37,249 nt of DNA from Clostridia bacterium (GTDB taxonomy: Bacteria; Bacillota; Clostridia; Christensenellales; Aristaeellaceae): positions 1 to 37,249 of the forward strand of contig JAFUOR010000081.1 of the NCBI GenBank assembly GCA_017481825.1. The letters are read 5' to 3'. The notes under the pieces are model-generated. The model was not told where the DNA came from, searched no databases, and saw only the letters and a list, made by a program, of their open reading frames with translations. Positions 1 to 6,303 of the stretch are shown here, one piece after another (position 1 is the first letter of the stretch; each line of letters begins with the position of its first letter). The position numbers and the translations under genes are program-made.

Positions 1-753
1 AAGGCCATCGAGGCCGGTGTGGACGTGGTTGACACCTGCCTCTCTCCTCTGGGCTCCGGTACCTCCCAGCCCGCCACCGAGACGCTGGTCGCCACCATGA
101 ACGGCACCGAGTACGAAACCGGCATTGACCTGAACAAGCTGGCCAAGCTGGCGGAGCACTTCCGCGGCGTGGCGGATCGCCTGACCAAGGATGGCTGGCG
201 CGATCCCTCCCGCGTGCTGGGCGTGGACGTCAAGACGCTGCAGTATCAGGTTCCCGGCGGTATGCTGTCCAACCTGATCGGCCAGCTCAAGCAGGCCAAC
301 CAGATGGACAAGTACTACGAGGTGCTGGCTGAGGTGCCCGTCGTCCGCAAGGACTTCGGCTATCCGCCCCTGGTCACCCCCACCTCCCAGATCGTCGGCA
401 CCCAGGCCGTGATGAACGTGCTGGGCGGAGAGAAGTACAAGATGGTGCCCAAGGAGTCCAAGGATCTGCTGGCTGGCCGCTACGGCAAGCTGCCTGCTCC
501 CGTGAACGAGGATGTCCGCAAGAAGTGCATCGGCGACACTCCCGTCATCAGCCACCGCTATGCTGACGATCTCGCTCCCGAGATGGATCAGCTGCGCAAG
601 GAGGTCAAGGAGAAGGGCTGGTACACCTGCGAGGAGGACGTGCTGTCCTACGCGCTGTTCCCCAAGGTTGCCCCCAAGTTCTTCGAGTATCGCGCTGCGC
701 ACCAGATGATGGTGAACACCGCCTCCATCGAGATGGGCGAAACCACGATCTAA
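1..753 (+). CDS. Carboxyltransferase subunit of oxaloacetate decarboxylase / pyruvate carboxylase (PycB/OadA type), 3' part only
   Basis: The reading frame is open from the first base of the window and ends in TAA at 751-753, so the 5' part of the gene is missing. The first visible residues (EAGVDVVDTCLSPLGSGTSQ) match the end of the TIM-barrel carboxyltransferase domain of the OadA/PycB family, including the conserved D-T-x-L-S-P-L stretch and the TSQPATE segment. Residues further on (VGTQAVMNVL, then KYKMVPKESKDLL and YGKLPAPV) are typical of the conserved carboxylase domain that follows the barrel. The family transfers a carboxyl group between carboxybiotin and pyruvate/oxaloacetate. The protein ends without the biotinyl domain (no MKM lysine motif), so biotin must be carried on a separate subunit, probably encoded upstream. 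It is closed by a strong terminator. OadA and PycB cannot be separated on this fragment. Confidence 0.9.
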   Translation, partial: KAIEAGVDVVDTCLSPLGSGTSQPATETLVATMNGTEYETGIDLNKLAKLAEHFRGVADRLTKDGWRDPSRVLGVDVKTLQYQVPGGMLSNLIGQLKQANQMDKYYEVLAEVPVVRKDFGYPPLVTPTSQIVGTQAVMNVLGGEKYKMVPKESKDLLAGRYGKLPAPVNEDVRKKCIGDTPVISHRYADDLAPEMDQLRKEVKEKGWYTCEEDVLSYALFPKVAPKFFEYRAAHQMMVNTASIEMGETTI

Positions 754-764
754 TCGAATCACAG

Positions 765-799
765 GAGTCCCTCACCGGTTATGGTGAGGGACTCTTTTT
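765..799 (+). terminator. Intrinsic terminator of the carboxyltransferase gene
   Basis: A perfect 12-bp stem (gagtccctcacc, 765-776, with ggtgagggactc, 783-794) closes a 6-nt loop and is followed by TTTTT at 795-799. It lies 11 bases after the stop codon. Confidence 0.93.
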
Positions 800-871
800 G
801 TCCAGCGGTAACGGTGAGGCTCTCCACCTCCCATGGCGGCACGGCCCCAAGGGATGCGCTTTTGAAAGGAC

Positions 872-913
872 AAAAAAACAACGGCTTGTCCCATGCATAC
901 GGGGCAAGCCGTT
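872..913 (-). terminator. Intrinsic terminator of the XRE regulator gene
   Basis: On the minus strand, aacggcttg (complement of 905-913) pairs with caagccgtt (complement of 880-888), and the product is followed by a run of seven T. The stem begins inside the stop codon of the regulator gene. Between this and the preceding terminator (800-871) I see no gene. Confidence 0.85.
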
Positions 914-1127
914 ATTCGTACCGGTTGGGGTTGTTGGTTTCGCCCAGGAGGTAGTCGATGGAGGTGTTGTAGAGGCGGGCGAGTTGGATGAGGATGGCGG
1001 TGGGGATGTCCCGTTCGCCACGTTCATACTTACTGTAACCGGGCTGGGACATATTGAGCATTGCGGCTACCTCTGTTTGATTCCAATCGTGATCTTCCCG
1101 CAAATCGCGAATCCGTTGATAGACCAT
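912..1127 (-). CDS. Small XRE-family (Cro/CI-type) helix-turn-helix regulator
   Basis: A 71-residue protein that is almost entirely one HTH_3 domain. The recognition part runs over about residues 16-45: N-Q-T-E-V-A-A-M-L-N-M-S-Q, then YSKYERGERDIP, then LARLYNTSIDYLLG, which is the standard ending of Cro/CI-like repressors. There is no extra sensor or oligomerisation domain. The ATG at 1127 is preceded by GGTGAT at a usable distance. It is divergent from the secreted cysteine-repeat protein, and a perfect palindrome sits inside that gene's promoter, so I infer that it represses that gene. The family assignment is firm; the target is inferred from position. Confidence 0.92.
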   Translation of the reverse strand: MVYQRIRDLREDHDWNQTEVAAMLNMSQPGYSKYERGERDIPTAILIQLARLYNTSIDYLLGETNNPNRYE

Positions 1128-1170
1128 TTACATCACCATGAAACAATATACACTAATCCGAAATGGAGTA

Positions 1171-1199
1171 TTGACAAATAGTCCATGATGGACTATAAT
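1171..1199 (+). promoter_or_regulatory. Consensus sigma-A promoter with a palindromic operator filling the spacer
   Basis: TTGACA at 1171-1176 and TATAAT at 1194-1199 match consensus exactly, with a 17-bp spacer. Positions 1179-1195 form a perfect odd-centred palindrome, TAGTCCAT-G-ATGGACTA (8-bp arms), whose right end overlaps the first two bases of the -10. A repressor on this palindrome would block RNA polymerase. The divergent XRE protein is the obvious candidate. Promoter seen; repressor identity inferred. Confidence 0.88.
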
Positions 1200-1222
1200 T
1201 TTGAATAAGGAGGTTGGACTGT

Positions 1223-2614
1223 ATGAAAAGGATGCTCTTTTATTTTCTGATGCTGGCTGTTCTAATTGGACATTCATTAGCATGTGCTGAAGAATGTACA
1301 TCAATTGTTGCTGGTGAGAAGAATTCTCCATCAAGGATGTACCTTGGGATGCTATATAAGTCGAAGGGAGATGGATGGTTTAGCTTTACTCCCAGTTCTA
1401 CAGATGAATATTGCTTTTCACTATTTCACGACTATGACTTAGAAGGTTCGCTTTATAGCCATTCTGTGACACTATATGAAAGCGGTAATTACGTAAACGA
1501 TTTTCATGTCCCAAAGAATAAGAGCTTTTCTGTTATGATGAAAGGCAATACAACATATCTTTTTGCGATAGACGAATGGGCTTATGTGAATGATTCAGAC
1601 AAGTACTTAATAGCAATATGTAGTTCAAGTGTACATGCAGGTTCAGAGTACAAGCACATAACATTTTATCAAGATTGTAAAGTCGATGGTATTTGTGAAA
1701 TTAGATGTAGCATATGTGATGGCACAATTAGGGGAGAGATCATACCAGCAGACGGTCACGTGGTTGGCAGCTGGCAGAAAGAGTCAAGTGCTTCTTGCTC
1801 AGAGTCTGGGTGGAATGTCAAGCGCTGTACAGTGTGCAAAGAAGTCGTTGAGCGTAAGGAAATTCCAAAGGCAGCGCACTCTGCAGGTGCATTTGTATTG
1901 GTCAGGGAAGCAACTTGTGAAGTTGCTGGTTCTCAGGTGAGTTACTGTCAGGTGTGCGGCATAGAACTTCAAACAAAGGCAATCAATCCCAAGGGGCATG
2001 ATGTAGGCGTATGGGTTGAATTGAAAGTTTCTTCTTGTATTGAAGGCGGTAAGAAGGCCTTAACCTGTGGAAAATGTGGAATTGTACTTGAAGAACAAGA
2101 AACTCCTAAATCGGCACATGCCGCAGGTGGTTTTGTACTGGTTAGAGAACAAAGTTGTGAAGTTGCTGGCTTTCAGGTGAGTTATTGCCAGGTGTGTGGT
2201 ATAGAACTTCAAAAAAAAGCGATCGATCCTAAAGGCCACGATGTAGATACATGGACTGAGGTGAAATCTCCCTCCTGTATTGAGAATGGCCGAAAAGTAT
2301 TAACCTGCAGGACGTGCGGAATCATATTTGAAGAGCAGGAAATACCTGTATTGGGACACCGCTTGCTTGATTGGCAGATTACCCGTGCGGCTAGCTGCCT
2401 GCAATCTGGCTTGCGTGAAAAGCAATGCTCAACCTGTGATTTAACACTTATGAGTGAACACATCAGCGCATGGGGGCATTCCTACACCGAATGGGAAACG
2501 ACCATCGAAGCCACCACGGAGCAGGAGGGCGAAAAGCGCCGCCATTGCATCAACTGCGGCGATACCCAGTTTGAAAAAATCGAAAAGCTTCAGAAGGTGC
2601 TTGGCATCTTCTGA
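1223..2614 (+). CDS. Secreted protein with tandem CxxC (zinc-ribbon-like) repeats
   Basis: 463 residues from the ATG at 1223, chosen because AAGGAGG at 1207-1213 lies 9 bases upstream; the in-frame TTG at 1214 abuts that site and is unlikely. Residues 1-22 are a signal peptide (Lys-Arg, then a hydrophobic core, then S-L-A-C-A); a lipobox reading around C21 is possible but not canonical. About residues 35-135 resemble a beta-sandwich like the bacterial pre-peptidase C-terminal domain (weak). From about residue 150 a unit of roughly 40 residues recurs about seven times, with pattern GH..W....(A/S)xC...G.....CxxC......IP...H, giving eight CxxC pairs. Exported CxxC/GH repeats of this kind are common in gut Firmicutes; function unknown, metal binding or disulphides possible. 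The gene is AT-rich up to about 2450 and GC-rich after it. The tightly placed operator implies that it is normally switched off. Confidence 0.85.
   Translation: MKRMLFYFLMLAVLIGHSLACAEECTSIVAGEKNSPSRMYLGMLYKSKGDGWFSFTPSSTDEYCFSLFHDYDLEGSLYSHSVTLYESGNYVNDFHVPKNKSFSVMMKGNTTYLFAIDEWAYVNDSDKYLIAICSSSVHAGSEYKHITFYQDCKVDGICEIRCSICDGTIRGEIIPADGHVVGSWQKESSASCSESGWNVKRCTVCKEVVERKEIPKAAHSAGAFVLVREATCEVAGSQVSYCQVCGIELQTKAINPKGHDVGVWVELKVSSCIEGGKKALTCGKCGIVLEEQETPKSAHAAGGFVLVREQSCEVAGFQVSYCQVCGIELQKKAIDPKGHDVDTWTEVKSPSCIENGRKVLTCRTCGIIFEEQEIPVLGHRLLDWQITRAASCLQSGLREKQCSTCDLTLMSEHISAWGHSYTEWETTIEATTEQEGEKRRHCINCGDTQFEKIEKLQKVLGIF
1861..2340 (+). repeat. Two 240-bp tandem units within the secreted protein gene
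   Basis: Positions 1861-2100 and 2101-2340 align base for base without a gap and share long identical stretches, for example gaagttgctgg, followed after two bases by tcaggtgagtta, at 1919-1945 and 2159-2185. Each unit encodes 80 residues, i.e. two of the 40-residue CxxC units, so a pair of units was duplicated as a block. Confidence 0.85.
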
Positions 2615-2622
2615 GTATGTCA

Positions 2623-2658
2623 AAGGGCGGCACACCCATCACCGGATGCGCCGCCCTT
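2623..2658. terminator. Hairpin between convergent genes, possible weak bidirectional terminator
   Basis: AAGGGCGGC (2623-2631) pairs with GCCGCCCTT (2650-2658). It lies between the convergent secreted-protein gene and the acidic-protein gene. Neither side has a proper T tract, so terminator activity is uncertain. Confidence 0.5.
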
Positions 2659-2681
2659 AATCTATGCAATTCAGCGAGAAA

Positions 2682-3023
2682 TCATTCCCAGTCCACCAGC
2701 CCCCTGCTTTCCAGATACGCCTGCTGGTGATCCATGTAGTCATCCACCAGCGCGGCGACCTTCACGGCCTGCTCGGGGGTCAGTTTGTTCTTGGCGACGA
2801 TGGCTTCCACCATGTACTCAAACGCGTCGTCGTCCTCGTAGTATTCGTCACCTGCGTTGCCCTCGTTATCCAGCACGCCGGACTTATGCATGTACTCCAT
2901 GTCCGCGTCGATGGCCTGGCTGATCAGCGTCTCGATCATGCCGGCAAGCTCCGGGTGATCCTTCTCGTGGATGCGCTTGACGATAAAGGTCAGCGCTTCC
3001 TGCTTGTCATAACCATTCATCAT
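2682..3023 (-). CDS. Small acidic protein of unknown function
   Basis: 113 residues, starting at ATG 3023 (a second ATG follows directly at 3020), with GGAGGT at 3031-3036 seven bases upstream. The ribosome site overlaps the end of the upstream methyltransferase gene, whose stop is at 3038-3040, so the two are probably co-transcribed. The protein is rich in Asp and Glu, with a cluster D-E-Y-Y-E-D-D-D-A near residue 60, lacks signal peptide and membrane segments, and is predicted to be mostly helical and cytoplasmic. I do not recognise the family. The good ribosome site and codon use like the neighbours support a real gene. Confidence 0.75.
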   Translation of the reverse strand: MMNGYDKQEALTFIVKRIHEKDHPELAGMIETLISQAIDADMEYMHKSGVLDNEGNAGDEYYEDDDAFEYMVEAIVAKNKLTPEQAVKVAALVDDYMDHQQAYLESRGLVDWE

Positions 3024-3037
3024 AGGGGATACCTCCG

Positions 3038-3868
3038 TTATCTGTGACCGTCAAAGTCACGCTGTCTTGCAATTTCATACAGGCAGATGCTGGCTGCACA
3101 GCCTACGTTGAGCGAGCTGGCTGCACCGTAGATCGGAATGCGCAGCAGCAGATCGCAGCTTTCCTTCCACGCTTTGGACATGCCGAAGGTCTCGTTGCCC
3201 ACGATCAGCACCGTCGGGCGGGTGAAATCCGCCTCATGGAAGCACATCGTGCCCTTCGCGCTGGTTCCGGCGATCTGGAAATCGCCCAGGCTGCGGATGA
3301 ATTCCACCGCCGTTTCGCAGGAGTTCAGAGCTATCACCGGCAGATGGAACACCGTGCCGATGCTCGCGCGGATGCACTGCGTATCGTAGGGGTCAGCAGC
3401 GTGGCCGGTCATCAGTACGCCGCATGCGCCAAAGGCGTCCGCCGAGCGGATGATGGTGCCCAGATTGCCTGGGCTGGTCGGGCGGTCACACAGGATGAGC
3501 AGCGGGGTCTTCGCCTGCTTTACTGCCGCTATGAGGCGCTCCTGTGCGTCGCTGCGCTGATGCAGGATGCACACCAGCTCGCAGGGATTCTCCCGGTCGG
3601 AGAGCTCCGCCAACAGCGCGGCAGGCATGGGATGCAGCACCTCCGGGGCCGCCTTACGGATCATGTCCTCCGCCCAGCCGGAGAGCCGCTTATCATCTGC
3701 ATAAGCGATGGATGCAAAGCGCTCACCGCCTGCAATGGCCTGCTCCACGGGATGCACGCCCTCCAGGAAGTACAGCTTCATGTGCGTCCGCTTTTCCCGG
3801 TTGCGGCGCAGGGTCTCATAGAGCTGGAACACGTCGTTCCGGCTGCGGATGGGTTGGGTTTTGGGCAT
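3038..3868 (-). CDS. SpoU/TrmH-family RNA 2'-O-ribose methyltransferase
   Basis: 276 residues from the ATG at 3868, preceded by AGGAGG a few bases upstream; an in-frame upstream extension would only translate the palindromic repeat element at 3886-3945. The N-terminal third resembles the substrate-binding domain of two-domain SpoU enzymes. The C-terminal SPOUT domain has all three conserved motifs: N-L-G-T-I-I-R-S-A-D-A-F-G-A, then VLIVGNETFGMS, then IPIYGAASSLNVGCAASI. These bind S-adenosylmethionine in the trefoil knot and methylate the ribose of rRNA or tRNA. The exact target (a 23S rRNA position, or tRNA) cannot be read from the sequence. The gene is followed by the acidic-protein gene, almost without a gap. 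Confidence 0.9.
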   Translation of the reverse strand: MPKTQPIRSRNDVFQLYETLRRNREKRTHMKLYFLEGVHPVEQAIAGGERFASIAYADDKRLSGWAEDMIRKAAPEVLHPMPAALLAELSDRENPCELVCILHQRSDAQERLIAAVKQAKTPLLILCDRPTSPGNLGTIIRSADAFGACGVLMTGHAADPYDTQCIRASIGTVFHLPVIALNSCETAVEFIRSLGDFQIAGTSAKGTMCFHEADFTRPTVLIVGNETFGMSKAWKESCDLLLRIPIYGAASSLNVGCAASICLYEIARQRDFDGHR

Positions 3869-3885
3869 AGAAGCCTCCTGTTGCC

Positions 3886-3945
3886 GAGGGCAAACCCTCT
3901 CAATCAGCCTTGCGGCTGCCAGCTCTCCCAAAGGGAGAGCCTTTT
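3886..3945. repeat. Intergenic palindromic repeat element made of three consecutive hairpins
   Basis: Three hairpins follow each other: GAGGG-caaa-CCCTC (3886-3899), CAGCC-ttgc-GGCTG (3905-3918) and GCTCTCCC-aaa-GGGAGAGC (3922-3940), the last followed by CTTTT on the plus strand. On the minus strand the core reads as the type of repeated intergenic palindrome often seen between genes in gut Clostridia (ggctctccctttgggagag, then ctggcagcc). It fills the space between pepF and the methyltransferase gene. The shape is seen directly; membership in a dispersed family is recalled and not tested here. Confidence 0.65.
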
Positions 3946-3947
3946 GG

Positions 3948-5738
3948 TTATGCTAATGCAGCCTTGAACTGCTCCAGGGTCTCCTTGAAGACCTTCATCG
4001 CTGCACGGATGGGCTCGGGCTTGGACATGTCGATGCCAGCCAGCTTCAGGGCCTCGATAGGCGGCACAGAGCAGCCCGCGGACAGGAACTTGCGATAGTC
4101 CGCTACTGCAGACGCGCCCTCGTTCAGGATGCGCTCGGACAGGCTCACCGCTGCGCACAGGCCGGTGGCGTACACATACACATAGAAGCTGCGGTAGAAG
4201 TGGGGGATGCGCAGCCACTCGTTGCCGATCAGCTCGTCCACATCACAAACGCCGCCGTAGTAGAGCTTGTTCAGGTCATAATACACCTTGGTCAGCGCGT
4301 CCTTGGTCAGGGGCTGGCCCTTTTCCGCCATGGTATGGGCGATGTATTCAAACTCCGCGAACATTGTCTGACGGAACACAGTGGTGCGGAACTGCTCCAG
4401 GAAGTGGTTCAGCAGATAGGCCTGAGCCTTCTTGTCATCCTTGAACTGCTCCAGCAGGTAGCGCATCATGACCGCCTCGTTGCAGGTGGACGCGACTTCC
4501 GCCACAAAGAGGCTGTAATCGCTCTTGGGCGCGGGCTGGTTGGTGTTGGAATAGAAGGAATGCATGGAGTGGCCCAGCTCATGGGCGATGGTGAAGGTAT
4601 CGCTCAGGTTGTCGTTGTGGTTGAGCAGCACATAGGGGTGAACATTGCGCAGACCGCCGGAGGAGAATGCGCCGGAGGACTTATTCTCCGTGGGGTACAC
4701 GTCGATCCAGCCGCCGGTACGTGCCTCGCGCAGCTTATCCAGATAGTCCTCGCCCATGGGGGTCAGGCCCTCCAGCACCATGTCGAAGGCCTTGTCATAG
4801 GGCAGCTCCATCTTGAAATCGCTGACCATGGGGGTGTACAGGTCATACATGTGCAGCTCGTCCAGACCCATCGACTGCTTGCGCAGGGCAAGGTACTCAT
4901 TCAGGGTGGGGATATTCTCATGGATAACGCTGATCAGGTTATCGTAGACCTCCTCGGGGATCTGCAGCGGCTCCATCTTGGCGGCGCGGCAGGAGGAATA
5001 CTTGCGGGCGCGAGCAAAGAACACATCCTTGTCCACATTTGCAGCGTAGGTAGCGGCGATGGTGTTGGCAAACTTTCCGTAGGTGCCCATGATACCCTCG
5101 AAGCCCTGCTTGCGAACATCGCGATCCTCATGGCGGATAAAGGTAGAATAGGTGCCTTCGGTCAGGGTATGATGCTCGCCGTCAGGCGTGACCACGTCCG
5201 GGAACTTCATGTCCACATCGGTCAACATGGAGAAAATGTTGTTGGGCGCACCAGCCACCTGGCCCATCATGGCAATGAGTTTTTCCTGCTCCTTGGGAAG
5301 GGCGTGAGCCTTCGCCTTCAGTAGACCATCGATGAAGGTGTCATAGTCCGCCATCGCCGGATCGGCAGCGATCTCCTTCAGGGCTGCTTCGTCCATCTCC
5401 AACAGCTCGGGCTCGACGAAGGCCATCATGGTCTGCACCTGTACGGCAGCCTGCATGAGCTTGGCCTTCAGCGCCTGCGCAACGGCGTCAGCATTGTCGG
5501 TCTCCTTGCGAAGGAAGGCGTAGGAGAATACGGGTGCCATCTTCTCATCCAGCTCGAAATATTCGCGGATGACCTTGCGGGGCTCCTCAGCGACCTTGCC
5601 GTCATAGGCGGCGAAGGCCTTCACCTCTTCAAGGGTGGCATTCATTGCGGCTTCCCAGGCATCGTCGTTGGGGTAGATGTGGGTCAGGTCCCACTTGAAT
5701 TCGGACGCAACGTCCTCGCGGCGGCGGATATCAGCCAT
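3948..5738 (-). CDS. pepF: Oligoendopeptidase F (M3 family zinc metallopeptidase)
   Basis: 596 residues from the ATG at 5738, the normal PepF length of about 600. This start is preferred over the in-frame ATG at 5759 because AAAGAGG lies 5 bases before it. The zinc site H-E-L-G-H is at residues 386-390, followed by S-M-H-S-F, and the third ligand is expected in the F-V-A-E-V-A-S-T-C-N-E segment about 25 residues later. The start (ADIRRREDVASEFKWDL) and the Q-T-M-F-A-E-F-E segment are typical of PepF. The enzyme hydrolyses short peptides in the cytoplasm. A good promoter lies at 5784-5812. The gene appears to be monocistronic or to run on through the palindromic repeat into the methyltransferase gene. 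Confidence 0.96.
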   Translation of the reverse strand: MADIRRREDVASEFKWDLTHIYPNDDAWEAAMNATLEEVKAFAAYDGKVAEEPRKVIREYFELDEKMAPVFSYAFLRKETDNADAVAQALKAKLMQAAVQVQTMMAFVEPELLEMDEAALKEIAADPAMADYDTFIDGLLKAKAHALPKEQEKLIAMMGQVAGAPNNIFSMLTDVDMKFPDVVTPDGEHHTLTEGTYSTFIRHEDRDVRKQGFEGIMGTYGKFANTIAATYAANVDKDVFFARARKYSSCRAAKMEPLQIPEEVYDNLISVIHENIPTLNEYLALRKQSMGLDELHMYDLYTPMVSDFKMELPYDKAFDMVLEGLTPMGEDYLDKLREARTGGWIDVYPTENKSSGAFSSGGLRNVHPYVLLNHNDNLSDTFTIAHELGHSMHSFYSNTNQPAPKSDYSLFVAEVASTCNEAVMMRYLLEQFKDDKKAQAYLLNHFLEQFRTTVFRQTMFAEFEYIAHTMAEKGQPLTKDALTKVYYDLNKLYYGGVCDVDELIGNEWLRIPHFYRSFYVYVYATGLCAAVSLSERILNEGASAVADYRKFLSAGCSVPPIEALKLAGIDMSKPEPIRAAMKVFKETLEQFKAALA

Positions 5739-5783
5739 ATGTGCCTCTTTCTTCCGCATATCTGCGGATCATGATCTTGCTCT

Positions 5784-5812
5784 ATTGTAGTCCATTTGGA
5801 TAGAAAATGCAA
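5784..5812 (-). promoter_or_regulatory. Promoter of pepF
   Basis: On the minus strand TTGCAT (5807-5812) and TACAAT (5784-5789) are separated by 17 bp and lie about 50 bases upstream of the pepF start. Confidence 0.78.
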
Positions 5813-5847
5813 GTCTGGTACAGAAGGGATACAGAAAAGCCGAAAGC

Positions 5848-6303
5848 TTATGCCTCCGGCTTCTGTACGTACAGGATGATGCAGGCCTTTGGCAGATAGC
5901 CGATGGTCAGGCGGTTGTTCACGATCATGTCATCAGGAATGGGCTTGTGATAGCTGAGCCCTTCGCGGATTTCGCAGGTCTTCACACCGCAGCTTCCAAG
6001 GCCTCGCGGAGACTGCCAGTATTTTGCCCAGTTGACGTGGACGGTCCGTTCAATCAGCGCTTTTTTGACCAGCAGCTCATGGCAGGGACGAAGAAAGTCA
6101 CAGTACAGGAACCAGGAGATGATGCCGCCAAGCAGAAGAACCGGGCCGCCATAGATGATGATGCCTGCCACATCCAGCGCAAACGCGTTGAGCAGCTTCG
6201 GAAAAACGATGGGCCAATACAGCAACCAAAGGATGAGCAGCACCTTGACCTTTGGGCTTTCAATCAGGCCGCGCAGGCCCCGCTGGATATCACCTTTTTT
6301 CAT
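5848..6303 (-). CDS. Small membrane protein of unknown function, coupled to topB
   Basis: 151 residues. Two membrane segments at about residues 19-38 and 43-68 (VLLILWLLYWPIVFPKLL and GIIIYGGPVLLLGGIISWFL) are followed by a cytoplasmic or extracellular tail with several Cys and Arg residues. The start ATG at 6303 lies inside the last codons of topB (14-bp overlap), with a GGAGAGGG ribosome site within topB, which indicates translational coupling. I do not recognise the family. Its link with topoisomerase III may be merely positional. The 88 bases between its stop and the pepF promoter region hold no gene. Confidence 0.75.
   Translation of the reverse strand: MKKGDIQRGLRGLIESPKVKVLLILWLLYWPIVFPKLLNAFALDVAGIIIYGGPVLLLGGIISWFLYCDFLRPCHELLVKKALIERTVHVNWAKYWQSPRGLGSCGVKTCEIREGLSYHKPIPDDMIVNNRLTIGYLPKACIILYVQKPEA

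Noticed and set aside
4200-5324. 374-codon plus-strand open frame
   Set aside because: Antisense to pepF, rich in His/Gln/Gly as expected for a shadow, with no ribosome site.
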